NCBI GenBank assembly: GCA_003952965.2
Contig: CM025853.1
Location: forward strand, 2,386,271-2,450,270
Direction: 5' to 3'
Length of the DNA stretch: 64,000 bases
Source: Morella rubra
Taxonomy: Eukaryota; Streptophyta; Magnoliopsida; Fagales; Myricaceae
In this document: one piece after another, positions 1-12,300 of the stretch
Layout of the letters: each line of letters begins with the position of its first letter
Numbering within the stretch: the stretch's first letter is position 1
The notes under the pieces: generated by a model
The model's database searches: none
What the model was told of the DNA's origin: nothing
Seen by the model: only the letters and a program-made list of their open reading frames with translations
Position numbers and translations under genes: made by a program

Positions 1-482
1 ACTAACCCAGATTGACAAAACAGCTTGCCAGGCCTCCCACACACTCAAATCACGCCCAAAACACTCACAAATCATCCTCATGCAATACTAATTCTAATAT
101 ACATATTAAAAATACTCTAATAAGCTCTAATCATCACAAATCCAATCCATAATACCCATAAATAGACAAATAAAAAAAACACCAAATAACTAACGAAATC
201 TCCTAAATCGTAGTTTAGGTTGATTCAATTACCTTTTGCACGAAATGTAGACCAAAACGCAAAATCTCACAAATGTCGCCCAAATTTTTCAATATTCACC
301 GGTTAAAAAACTAATGAATTTGAGCTTGGGCTTAACTTAAGCACTTCTAAACACTCTCACAACTAAAAGGACGGTATTTTGACAAAATTGAAGGGAAAAA
401 TAGCTCCTTGCCGCGAGTCTCTAGTTTCCTCTTGCCGTGGGTGTGTTTTTGCTTCACCCACGGCTTTAGAGCATTCTGGCAT

Positions 483-3400
483 TTCAAGCGCGATAAACAC
501 CGATCGATCACTATTACCGATCGATCGCCTACCAAGCATTAAAACAGTTTTTAGAACGATCGATCGTTTCAAACATATCGATCGATCGGTATTTCGTGTA
601 AAACAACGACGCATGAAGCCATCGATTGGTTCCATACCAATGGACATCCCAAAATTAACGATCATACCAAAATATTAAACGACACCATTAAGTACCGATC
701 AATCGAGCGATCGATCGGTTAACCTAATTATTAAAAATCGTTTTCAGCCTAACAAATGACTTAATTATTAAAATTAATTTATTTATAATGTCATATTAAT
801 ACATACCTCATACGAATTATAATCATGTGTTAAATAGCATTATGTCACTAGTTTCTAACATCTTAATACTTACTCATACTAACATAAACAAAATGCATCT
901 ATGATGCAACATGTATAACTTATACATGCTTTCTTAAAAATTAATGATATGTACTTGATATGTTTTTATGTAATCTAAATACATCCTACATACTTTGTTA
1001 ATATATGTTTTTATGTTTCTAACCATTTAAACTCACATTATTCAATAAAATGACGGTTAGATGAAAAACTAGTGTAACGATCGATCGAGTGTCGATCTGT
1101 CTTAGAGCCAAAAAAACGACGTCGTACAAACGATCAATCGGTAGGACACACGATCGGTTAGTGCACCCAAACGACGACGGATAACACAGATGGATCGATG
1201 TGCATTTATCGATCGATCGATGTATATAACGATCAATCGTTTCCGTGTCTAAACGGCACCGTAATTTAACAATGGATCGATAATCCAAAAGTTGCAAAAA
1301 GAACAAAAAAATGATTTCTTGTTAAATTCTTATATTACTTATTTGATAAACCACTATTTCGTTATTTTTGCCGACCAATGGGTATATTGGTCATTTTACT
1401 CGGGAAAGAAATACAAATAAAAAAACACGTAAACTGTATCAAAGTTACTGCACATCCACAGATAAACAGAAATGTCTCAAATATGTAAATAAAAAAATCA
1501 AATCAAATAAACACAAATGTCTCAAACAGATAAATAAAACCATAAATCCAAATGTATGTCTCAAATAGATACAAAAAAATAACATAAAAATTCATCAACG
1601 TCGAACAGCATCACGGAAAGTGGCCACGTCATCAGGAATAGAATCCTCTGTGGACTTGAAATCATAGTCTTATTAATTTCTTCTAGCTGCTCGCTGACGT
1701 CCGCCATAAGAGCCACGACCGACTTGTTGCACAGCGTGTGCACTGATAGGCTGTCTTTAATCCATTCGACAACTTGTGATATAAATCAATGGTTGAAATA
1801 AATTCCACAAGTCGCAACATTAATCAGAACATGTGATTTTTATACACGACGATCGCATTGAGGGCACTACAAATTATCAATAACAAATTCGATGCTCTAT
1901 AGACACTTGTTCATAACTTAGTGATCACGACGAGGAACTGAGTCGAAATCCATAATCAGCTCGAACATGTAATCTATCTACTGAGAGCATCTGAGCTCTC
2001 GTGAACAACTATGACATTGATCCGCAAAATTGAACTCACCTTGATTATGCTGCCAACAACTACAGAATTCCATAATGATGTCCTCTGCTCATCCTTTCGG
2101 GAAGCAGGGGGTTTCGGGCCGAGGGCAGCATAGGAAATCGGCTGACGTCTGCCGAGAACATGAACTGCACTCCTCGCACCTCCATCTGCACCTCAGGTGC
2201 TCTATCTACTGAGACTAGCGCACAAAAGAAATCCTGCACGAGGGAGTCGACACAAAAACCCTCACCCACGAGAGCTGGTGAAGGAATCCTTGGTACTCGA
2301 ATAGCAGGTAGAGGGTGTGCTCCTTGTACAACAAATCGTCAAATCAGAAAGCGTCACTGGACACTCTTTGGCCACCGGCTGCCACCTCAAGTACTCCATC
2401 CGCCTCTCTACGGTCATCAACGAATCAGCAGCTCTTGCTCGTGGGACGACGATCCAGCCACGGCCCTCGTTGTGCGTGCACGCTTATCTCCTAACATTTT
2501 ACGAATACTGCAACAATTGTATATAAATATGTGTTAATAAATAACCACATTAATGTAATTAAAATATTAACATTAATAGCGAGCGATTGCTTTATAAACA
2601 CCGAGCGATCGCATAAAACAAAACGCACAGCATCAATATCAAGGTTTTTAAATGCACAGCATCAATGACCGATCTATCAGTCACTACAGTGATCGATCGG
2701 GACTAAATTGAAACTCATTGTCTTATGTATGACTGGTCGGTCAATAACATATCGATCAGTCCCTAATTGACGATCAATCGTTTGACTCAGCATCTACACA
2801 ACGATCGATCGGCCTAAAACGGCGATCCATCACTACAGGGACGAAAATGCGCAGATTATATAAAACCCCAAAACACGCCCAAAATCACCCCAAATTGATC
2901 CCTAAACAATCGTAAACTTTAAAAATATATATCAACACTAAAATAAATATATTTTACGGACCTAAATGAATGATATAGCAAATTTAAAAACATATACTAA
3001 AAACTCATTTAAAATCGCTTAATATTGCTTAAAAACAATATAAGTACGTACCTTTGATGTAGATGATAATAGGAAATGATTCCATGCACTTTGGAAGGCA
3101 ATGCAGCACAAAATGGTTCTTGAAATTTGAGAGGATTCGAGAAATTTTGTAGAGAGATAACCGGTAAAAATGATTCGGCGTTTCATATAATCCTTCTAGC
3201 CTATCGATCGTTACATATGAAGCGATCGATCGCTCGCTCTTTCACACGTGGCGCTCTCCGATTCGCTTAAAGTAGCGATCGATCGCTACATGCACAATCG
3301 ATCAGCTATTAGAAAAACTACTGTTACGATAACCGACCGATCGATATACATTACCGACCAATCGTCGCCTCGCATGTTTCCAAAGTTCCACGAAACGACC

Positions 3401-3820
3401 GATTGTTGTGTTTACACAGATCGATCGCTTAGCAGAACCACGTGCTGATTCATTACCGATCAATCAGTGTATAAGCATCAATCTATCGTTAAGCGTGACG
3501 ACTTAAATTTGTTGCCAAAAGACTTCGCATTTAGTGACAGAGCTTCTCATCACAAATGCCACGATCGATCGATACTTCACCGATCAATCACTATGTGACG
3601 AAAATGTTTGTCACCAAACAATTACCTTTTAGTGACAAGAATTTTATTTTGTCACAGAAAAGACCTTTAGTGACGAAGTGGGTGACGAAAAATATTTTCG
3701 TCACAAAAAACCCTTATTTAGTTACAAAAAGATGATTTCGTCACTAAAAATAGACTTTTAGTGACGAAATTCATTTCGTCACCGAGAATTTCGTCACTAA
3801 AAGTCTATTTTCTAGTAGTG
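483..3820. mobile_element. CACTA (En/Spm)-like DNA transposon, right end; left end not seen
   Basis: The right boundary is the end of TTTTCTAGTAGTG at 3808-3820, whose reverse complement CACTACTAGAAAA is the typical CACTA terminal repeat. Just inside it (about 3600-3800) GTGACGAAA/TTTCGTCAC motifs recur in both orientations, as subterminal repeats do in this superfamily. Further in, CGATCGATCG and close variants cluster at 490-730, 1075-1280, 2690-2830 and 3200-3600. The middle (1300-2600) has only short, unrecognised open frames and no transposase I can name, so a non-autonomous or decayed element is likely. The left boundary is set at the first GATCGATC cluster and is a guess; no matching left CACTA end is visible. 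Confidence 0.45.
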
Positions 3821-5094
3821 TTTGAATCGGTTTTGTAAGTCATGTTTACTATTTATTCATGTCAGTTGCAATTCAATTTTTTTTTTTTTAATAAAGAAAA
3901 GTGAGTTTATATCACACCCTAGAGGTGATGTCATAGAGAAGTCATTAATGCAATGGCTAAATATGAACTATTTATTAAGACTGAGTAGGGTTATTTGAAT
4001 TATTATACTGAGGTTGTCAGAGTTAGCAAATGGGGCATTTGTAAGTATCTGAATCACTGTTTATAAAATTTTGCTCCGAAATAGGAATCAACAAATTGAA
4101 ATACTTATTGCCTCCATTCGCAAAGAGCAAACCCCTCCTTGGATTTCATCTCACCCGAAGAAGGGAGAATGGGGTCATCAAAGACAAAAATTTATAGAAC
4201 ATACGCATGCAACTCTTCAACCCAAAATATAAAAAAAGCAAAAAATTAAATCGCACAGTATAAAATTAATAAAGATAAAAGAAGATACACACTACCCAGA
4301 GAGCATTTTGGCTCGAACCCTTCAATAACCAACTTCAGCTTCTCAGTGCTTGAATCCTCTTTAAACCAACACGCACAAATCCACTAAGATGAATATGAGA
4401 AATTTCGTGGAGAAGAAGCTTATCTGCAAAAATCAGTGAAACCCAACTGAAATCAAAAGAAATCCATCCAGAATAAATACCCAACAATATTAAACCTAGA
4501 AATTACGAGCTTTGAACTCGAAGAAATAGTGAAGAAAAGAAGACCATACTCACTCTACCCAACCAATATTACAACCTAGAAATTACGAGCTAAAACCTTG
4601 AAACTCGAAGAAATAGTGAAGAAAAGAAGACCATACTCACTCTAGGAGAGAAACCAAGGGAATTAGTTTAAAAAGACACACCAGGGGATTTCGAACTAAT
4701 AAATCAGGAAAAAAAAAACTTGCTTTGTGAACAGGGAAATTGCGAAAAGAACAAGATAATGCCAAAGAGGAAACTTTGAAGGATGGAAGCGAAGAAACAG
4801 AAGAGTATAGAGAAGAGTGTGTCTCAAGGGGAGTTCGTAAGGAGGCTTGTTTTTGGTGTTTTTGTTTTTTTTAAATAGTAGTATTCTCTTCTTGATAAAA
4901 AAAATTGTCTCTAAAAAAAAAAGTTATTAAGATCGGTGAAAATGTATTGAAATTGATGAAAAAGTGAATATGAGAAATGTTTTAAAATACTATTCAAACA
5001 TAACCTAAGTGTCGAGAGATGAGAGAGAGAGGAGAGCAGAGGAGATATGTCAAGAAGTGGGGAAGGGGATCTAAAGGATTTATTAATTAGCTCG
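3821..5094. other. Gene-free stretch with a short tandem duplication
   Basis: No coding region is recognised. A segment beginning CCTAGAAATTACGAGCT and ending near CATACTCACTCTA occurs at about 4494-4556 and again, slightly longer, at 4572-4644. The rest is AT-rich with poly(A)/poly(T) runs. It may be the interior of a larger CACTA-type element, because CACTA-like ends lie on both sides (3820 and 5436). Confidence 0.4.
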
Positions 5095-5436
5095 AGCGTC
5101 CAAACGGTTAAGATTTTTTGGGTGACAAACTTACTTTGTCACATTTTGGTAATGATACGTGATTCATCACCAAATTTCGTCCGAACCATGATAAAATCCA
5201 TTCAAACGGTTTGTTAGAATTTGTGACGAATTGAATTGTCACCCGCTTTGTGACGTCTCATATTATGTCACTCAAAAGTTTGTTCGAACGTTTTTTAAAA
5301 ACGTCCGAACTGATATAGTATTGTGTGAAACTTTTCAGTGACGAAAATTAACTTTTGTAGGAAAGGGAACTCTTTTGTGTCAAAATTCTGTTTGACACTC
5401 AATAATTTGTAACCTAACCTCATATTTTTTGTAGTG
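5095..5436. mobile_element. CACTA-like right terminus
   Basis: TTTTTTGTAGTG ends at 5436; its reverse complement CACTACAAAAAA fits the CACTA terminal consensus. The preceding 340 bases carry paired GTGAC/GTCAC words and GTTCGAACG/CGTCCGAAC palindromes typical of subterminal repeats. No left end or transposase is visible, so the extent is the repeat-rich part only. Confidence 0.4.
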
Positions 5437-6775
5437 GGATTTCGAGTGATGCTAATAGTCTGAAGTGATTTTTCTTTTGAATGGTGCTTCAAAAGTTATT
5501 CTAATACAGTATCAGAGATTTTGTTGAGGAAAAGGAAAAGTTTTGAAGAGCCTTTCAAAAGAAAAACCATTTCAAATTAGCAAGTGCATAAAAAACTTTT
5601 GAGACACCTTAAAAAAAAAAAACTTGATAATTTGATCGGCCAGTATATATATAATATCAATATTGATTGGACGGTGATGATCTTGCCCCCACCTTGAGTA
5701 TACAATGTGGAGATATAATCATACAAACAAAACTAAGTAATTAGACGATAATTATAGAAACAGATTAGGCTGAGACATTTTTTATTGCTCTCTGTCCGTG
5801 GCAGACGTACCAAGTGTCAGTTGGTAATTAGTTTATAGGACTTAATTGGTGGCTCACCAAGAATAAGGGAATGCTACTATGTACTAACTCTCGAACTTGA
5901 AATCCAGAAATGATTATGTGCAAAGACATGTAAAGTTATGGTTGTGCGGGAATGTTTAGTTCATGTGGCCACGTTACAAATAATAGAATGAATCCCCATG
6001 AGCAAAAAATTAAGAAGACGAAATCAAATGACAACTCACATTATAAACAAACCAAGTGATTAGTCGACGTACGGATCACATTTACTTGTTATTAATTTGC
6101 ACCAGATAAGCTAGCTTAATTAACTATTCAAAGAAAAGGAACATGTGATATGTACCCAGAAAAGAAAACGACGTTTAATGAAATTCGATTTTTTTTTTGT
6201 TTTTTAAAAAAAAAGATGTTTTAATTAATTTGGACGGCTAAAAATAACACGACATTGACATTATTTTAAGAGCTTATTCGTGAGTAAGAAAAAAAAAGTC
6301 ATGAAGCGATTGTTTTTTCGAATCCAATTCCACGAGGATTGGGGGAATATATATATAGGTGATGGTTGTTATCATTCTTGGTTGACATTGAAAGACACGA
6401 CCAACCATTAATGTGTATATATATTTTTCTTTACTATCAAAGTTAAACATTAAATTAATACTACATTGTAATTATTACATACTATAATTATACAAATAAA
6501 TCTTCTTCTTCATATTAGTTTAAAATTAATGAAACAAGCTGGCGTCTTGATTTAATACTCATATACACACACAAAAAAGTCTGCACAATATCATTAACCA
6601 AAAGTGTAATTTCAATACTTAATAATTTTGTTCCACGAGGTATATTCTTTCCCGAAAGAAAGGATGAATATTGTTCCTAATGTTCTGCTTTATATCTACC
6701 TTAAGATCACAACAATATCCTAGTGAAACTCCAAAAAAAAAAAACATTATTTTCATAACATCGTGAGTGAATTGT
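5437..6775. other. AT-rich intergenic DNA, no gene seen
   Basis: Long A and T runs, short TA repeats (for example near 5646 and 6347) and many stops in every frame. I recognise no coding, RNA or terminal-repeat signal here. Confidence 0.4.
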
Positions 6776-8362
6776 GCGTAACATGCATGGTGAACGGGTT
6801 TTTGCGTTCGAACGGAGTATAACCCGTTCAAATGGGTTTTGTTCTTTTCTGACAAATTTGAAATTTCATCACAAAAAAAACCGTTCAAACGGCATATAAT
6901 CCGTTCGAACGGGTATTCTTTGTTTCGGACCTTTTGTGACAAAATTTAAAATTTGTAACTAAAGATTATTTTTTGTGACAAATTTTATTGTTATCACTAA
7001 AGACTATTTTTTGTGACATATTTTATTTGTCATTACGAAAGATCGACTTTTTGCCACACATTTTTTCAGTCACAAATTTTCTGAATAATTATTTTATCCA
7101 TTTGAAATTGCTTTTATGAAGTTTAAGAAATGTTTTGATTTTATTTTAAATAATGTACTCCAAGTTTAATAAGATCATAAGTAGGGTTGATCACCGATAC
7201 CGGTGATGTACACAGTCTAACGGCGCCCAGAGGCACCGGTGACGGTGAGCAAAATCCTCTGTCAGCAGGGATTTTGCCGGTGGCGGTGAAACCGCTCACC
7301 GCTCACCGCTTTATTTTTTTATTTTTAATATACATATGAAAACAGCGCCATTTTATTTTAGTGATTTTAAGACTGACCTTATACCCAAACCCTACCTCTT
7401 TCTCCTTCTCTCAATCAATCAGCTCTGTCTCTCTCCTTCATTCGCACAGCGTGCAGTATGCACTCCTATGCACCAGCAAGCAACGGCTACAACTCCCTTT
7501 AGCTCTCTCTCTCTCTCTCTCTCTCTCCCCCCCCCCCCCCAATTTTCTTGGGATTTTATATTATATTTGTGATTTGCTGGGTTAGTGGAAATTTTTTATT
7601 TAGATTTGGAAAGCTTTTCAAATATATGGAGATTTTCTTGCGATTTGGTATTGATTATAAGGGATGCAATTTTGGAATTTTTTTCGGCTGTGTATGAGAT
7701 TTCAAATTTGGAAATTTTTTTGAATTTAGATTTCGATTTGGTATTGATTACATGGGTTACAATTTTAGAAATTTTTAAGGGTAAACTCATAGTTAGCCCC
7801 TATGTTTAGGCAAAAATCAAATTGCTACCCTTATTTTTTAATCCAACAATTTGAGACCCATAACTTTCAAAACCTATCAATCTTCGCCCCTCTTCTAAAT
7901 CAGGCGTTAAGTCCAACGGAGAAAGAGGGAGAGAGAGGAGGGGTGAGAGAGAGAAGCAATAGAGGAGATGGATGAGACAGAGAGTAATAGCGAGCAGAGA
8001 GATAAACTAAGAGCGAGAGTGAAGGAGAGAGAATTTCGAGGGGAGGTCATGTGATACTGGAGAGTTACACTTACAGCAGAACGTTCAGACGTTATTTTAA
8101 TGTGCGAACGTTTTTTTTGGTGACAAGTTAATTTTGACACAAAATTAAAACGTGCAAACCTAATAATACACGTGCGAACGGTTTTTTCTTTCAATGACAA
8201 ATAATATCCGTCATGTTTTTGTGACAGATTTCAAGTTTGTCACCCAATTAAAGTGTGCGAACGCATTTAGGAACAAATTTTGTCGCTGAAAGGTTACTTC
8301 CAGTGACAAATTTTAATTTGTCACCCAAAAAATTGTCACTAAAAGTGACATTTCTTGTAGTG
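6776..8362. mobile_element. Probable CACTA-like element with GTTCGAACG subterminal repeats
   Basis: The right end is TTTCTTGTAGTG, finishing at 8362, the reverse complement of CACTACAAGAAA. Subterminal words of two kinds, TTTGTGACAAA-type and CGTTCGAACG-type, cluster both at 6780-7080 and at 8060-8345. This symmetry suggests one element spanning the interval. The interior is not coding. It contains a CACCGGTGACGG-rich patch (7190-7310), a CT microsatellite with a C-run (about 7500-7540), and two related blocks near 7641 and 7735 that share GATTTGGTATTGATTA. No exact left terminal repeat was found, so the left edge is approximate and nested insertions are likely. Confidence 0.4.
7190..7313. 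other. CCGGTGA/CACCGC-rich patch, possible hAT-type subterminal region
   Basis: Repeated ACCGGTGA, GGCGGTGAA and CACCGCTCACCGC words occur in an otherwise AT-rich area. Plant hAT elements often have such CCG-rich subterminal sequence after a TAGGG-type end, and GTAGGGTTGATCACCG lies near the left edge. Target-site duplications and a second end were not found, so this is only a pointer. Confidence 0.25.
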
Positions 8363-8801
8363 ATCATGCTATAAGATCTTGTAAACTCAAGATTAATACA
8401 ATAATCTAACAGGAATTAGGACAGTAATTGATTATTGATTAATAGTACATTACAGAAGGATACATATGAAATAATTCAGATGCTTCCCTTGGGTTAATTT
8501 ATTTATACCCGTACCCCAAACATTCGATACGAGATTAAATTCGAAAAAGTACCGTTATTATATATTTAAACTAACTTTTATGATCATCAGTAGTACAGAA
8601 GAGGATGTTTTTGAGATTTTAGTCAACTGTCCAAGGGAATCCAACAGTAGAAGTTCGTTTCATGAACCCAATATTTATTCCAGACATGAGCATCACGCCA
8701 TCACCGTTGAAGATTCTACCCGATACGGGTCACCAACCCACCCTGGCTAACACGCTTCGATTTCTTCCTTTCCTGTCCCCGCGGCCCCTCTCTCTCTTCT
8801 G

Positions 8802-8808
8802 TATAAAT
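8802..8808 (+). promoter_or_regulatory. TATA box, likely core promoter of OSC1
   Basis: TATAAAT follows a CT-rich stretch and lies about 540 bases before the OSC1 start codon. The ATG at 9350 is preceded directly by a splice-acceptor-like sequence (CATAGATCAG then GATGTGG). A spliced 5' leader is therefore likely, for instance with a donor near 8900 (CTAAG then GTACTC). Transcription would begin about 25-30 bases after the TATA box. No expression evidence is available. Confidence 0.5.
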
Positions 8809-9349
8809 AGCTAGCGCGAAGCTTACCATCTTGCAACCCGTTAATAGTCTTGAGAACCAAAGAGTAGTTCTTATATTCTTCCTCTCTAAACCTTTCTAAG
8901 GTACTCAAGATCATGTCTCTCTCCGTGTTCCATAGATTCACCTCTCATTTGATTCCCCAGTTTTATCAAGAAGCTCCCTCTCTGTTTTTTTTTTTTTGTA
9001 CAGAAGATCATGGGCTAGCTGCATGCTAGCAATGATATATCAACGGGATATATCTCTGTTATTAACCATTTAAATTGGCTGAAGATATATCTTTCTTTTA
9101 AGTGTTAAAATCATTTAACCAAAGAATATGTCGTCGACCAAAACGATGTTTTACGTACGACGTATGATCTGCATATATATGAAAGATCTCTTACGTATAT
9201 CGTTTGGCAAAAATTACTATATACCTTGTCTCCCTGTCGATATCCATATACGTTATATTTCGAGATATATAGCTATATTTACGTGACGATAGGGGGTATA
9301 ACAGTCTTTTCTGGTTGTTGGGCTTTTGTTCCTCCTGACATAGATCAGG

Positions 9350-12300
9350 ATGTGGAAGTTGAAGATAGCAGAAGGAGGCCCAGGGTTGTACAGTGTAAAC
9401 AACTTCATTGGGCGGCAACACTGGGAGTTCGACCCTGATGCTGGTACTCCCGAAGAACGTGCCGAAGTTGAAAGGGTCCGGGAGGAGTTTAAGAAAAATC
9501 GCTTTCAGAGGAAACATAGTGCTGATGTTTTGACGAGGACGCAGGTATGACAAGATTAAAGACGAAAAAGTCTTTCACATTTTGCACGTCTTCCTTCTTC
9601 GTCTCCAATTTTGAGGTATTTTTGTACAAATTACGTTGGAACTTGGGAAGGAACTGCTTACGCAACATAAAAGATATAATAGAAGCAGAAGCTGGTATTT
9701 GTAGTCAACACGATCTATCCAACCATATGCATGCATAGGCAATTGCGTCAGCATATCAAAGTTTAAAGCTTATCACCATCTAGAAAGAAATTAAAACAGG
9801 TTCCATTTTGATCATGGAAAGTTGCAATCTGCTTAAGGATATATAACTTCATCTACTTATTATGGGGGCGAACTAGTCAGTATTTCATAGTGATTATAAG
9901 TGCATATATCATGTGACCTTTGGTGTATGAATGATTCTCTTAGGAATGGAAGCTCAGCTCAATAAAGAACTAACTAATTGGTACATGCCATGGTCTACAT
10001 GAAGTGGAGCTGCTGTATTAATTTTATCTGATTCCATCAAGTATATATAAGCTGCTAGTTAGCAAGTTCATGAATTCTAGGTAGTTCCCTAGATCGAAAC
10101 AAATAGTTTGGATAAAAAAAAAAATACCGTATATTAAAACTAGAAATTAGGTAGATACCGAAATTTCTTTTAATTAGTCTTAATAGTAGAATATATATAT
10201 ATATATAGCTGAATTAGCTTGAACAGGAAAACTCATTAGATCACCATATATACTCTTGGTCGAGTACTCATTAATGGAGCCTTTATCCGATCTCTTGATT
10301 TCGTGTATCCAGGGTTCTTAAGAAATAATTGCTGATTACGCGATGACAGTTCATTTGCTTTCATCAGTTCTCCTCCCCCTCACGAGTTGAGAAAATTAGC
10401 AACAATATATGTAGCTACAGGGAAAACTCTCTTAGGGTGTGTTTCTTTGTAAAATTTTGGGAAGGTTAACATTTTAGGATATTGGATTTGGTGAAAAAGT
10501 GAAGAGATAGATGATTTTTAATATTTATTATAATAAAAAATAATAATTTGATGGGAGAGAGAGATTATATTATAATTTTTTATTGTATTAAAATTTTAAA
10601 AAATGTAAAATTTTGGTGTGCAAACAGACCCTTAATTAATTGATGTTGACAATGGGCAATTGGTTTTTTTTGTATTAATATATATATATTCTATCACTTG
10701 GAGGAGTTATAATATGTATAGTTCTTTATTGTATTTTATATTAAGAAAACACTGTCTCCCAGAAAAATAGCTCAATGGTTGGAAGAACTGGTCTTTCACT
10801 AAATCCCACGCAACAAATAACTTCTTAACTATCAAATAGGTATTCCGTGATGATTCATCTTTAATTTTTTAAAAAAAAAAATACCTCAAATAAGCATGCA
10901 TTAATCAAACTTTTAGAAATTTACTTTTTGCCGATTTTGATATAGGATTTATGTTTTCTAGACAACTTGCACCTTAGCTAGGAATTATATATGTTTGAAA
11001 ATATCTCATCTTCTGAGAAGACAAGTAATCGATCGAATTGGTAATTAATTAATCCAGCTGAACCCACTAGTAAGACCGAAACATTTGAGACTGTATCTTC
11101 AGAACTAGCCTGTGGGCATTGCAGACCGAACGCTATGTCTTCAGGTGAGCAAAGCGGATCCCTACCCACATGTCCATGTGATAGTCTAACTTTGGCATCT
11201 GGGCCATGTTTGGGAACTAGGTTAATTAGGTTTAGTTTTTAGTTTCTGAGACCTGATCTTGACTTAATCCTATTTAATTTATATATGCCTAATAATTTCT
11301 GGCCGTATCCAAGGTGAAACGATTTGATTGGCTATAGGATTGACTCTACTCTTCAAACTTAACCCTAAGGAGCAGGTTTTGCAAACGAAAATCAAAACTT
11401 TTTAAATTACGGCCTAATTACAAGAAAATTATAATAAGATATTTTTACTTTATGTAAATTACGGCAAACATCTTTAGCTTATATCTAGACCTTTTTGGAA
11501 ACATGACGTATAATTAAAAAATGAAATTTGTAATTTTCAGCCATTTTCTACTTTGAAAACCGTACGAATTAATGCAAACCAAAAGGGCAAAAAAAAAAAT
11601 GTAGAATTTTCTGTGCAGGATCTAGGAACCTTGTTTTGGGCCTACAAGGCCCAAGGGTATCAAATTATGAAGTGATTTCACATTGATTTCCTCACATAAT
11701 TAGAATTGAGATCAAATGAAATGGGCTTATTTCTTGCTTGAAAATTTCTGCCCACTTTTGGATCTTGGAAAACTCACAGCTTAGGAAAGAAAATCCATGC
11801 GGGCCAATTCCACACCCAGTGACAGTGAAAGAAACAGAAGAGATAACAGAGGAATCAGTCATAGCTACACTGAGAAGAGCACTCGGCTACTTTTCCTCCA
11901 TCCAGGCCCATGATGGCCACTGGCCTGGTGAATGTTCCGGCCCCCTTATTTACATTCAACCATTGGTGCGTATCCTTTTCGTATGCATTGTTCAACCAAA
12001 ATATTTTGTTTGTCCTCATCATCATTGATACAATTTTCTTGAATTTGTTTTGAAAATAAGCTCAGAAACAGTGATACAGAACTTAGAACCACAACTATGT
12101 GTTCTTGCAGATAATGGCCTTGTACATTACTGGAGCTCTGAATGCTGTTTTTTCACCAGAACATCGAAAGGAAATTATTCGGTTCTTGTATAATCATCAG
12201 GTATATTATTTGGGTTCTTTTTCCTCCTCTTCAACGAGAGTTTATGCTGAGATGATTTGCTGTTCAACCAGCGATAAAGGCTTTGGAAACCAAAATTTGG

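Noticed and set aside
2060-2537. Overlapping open frames on both strands as possible transposase or host gene
   Set aside because: Short, no recognisable domain, and located inside repeat-rich DNA; low-complexity coincidence is as likely.
490-3600. CRISPR-like or satellite array from repeated GATCGATCG
   Set aside because: Repeats are short, irregularly spaced and in a plant transposon context; no constant repeat-spacer period.
7336-7585. Open frames with Leu/Ser-rich translation
   Set aside because: They come from a CT microsatellite and C-run; no conserved motif.
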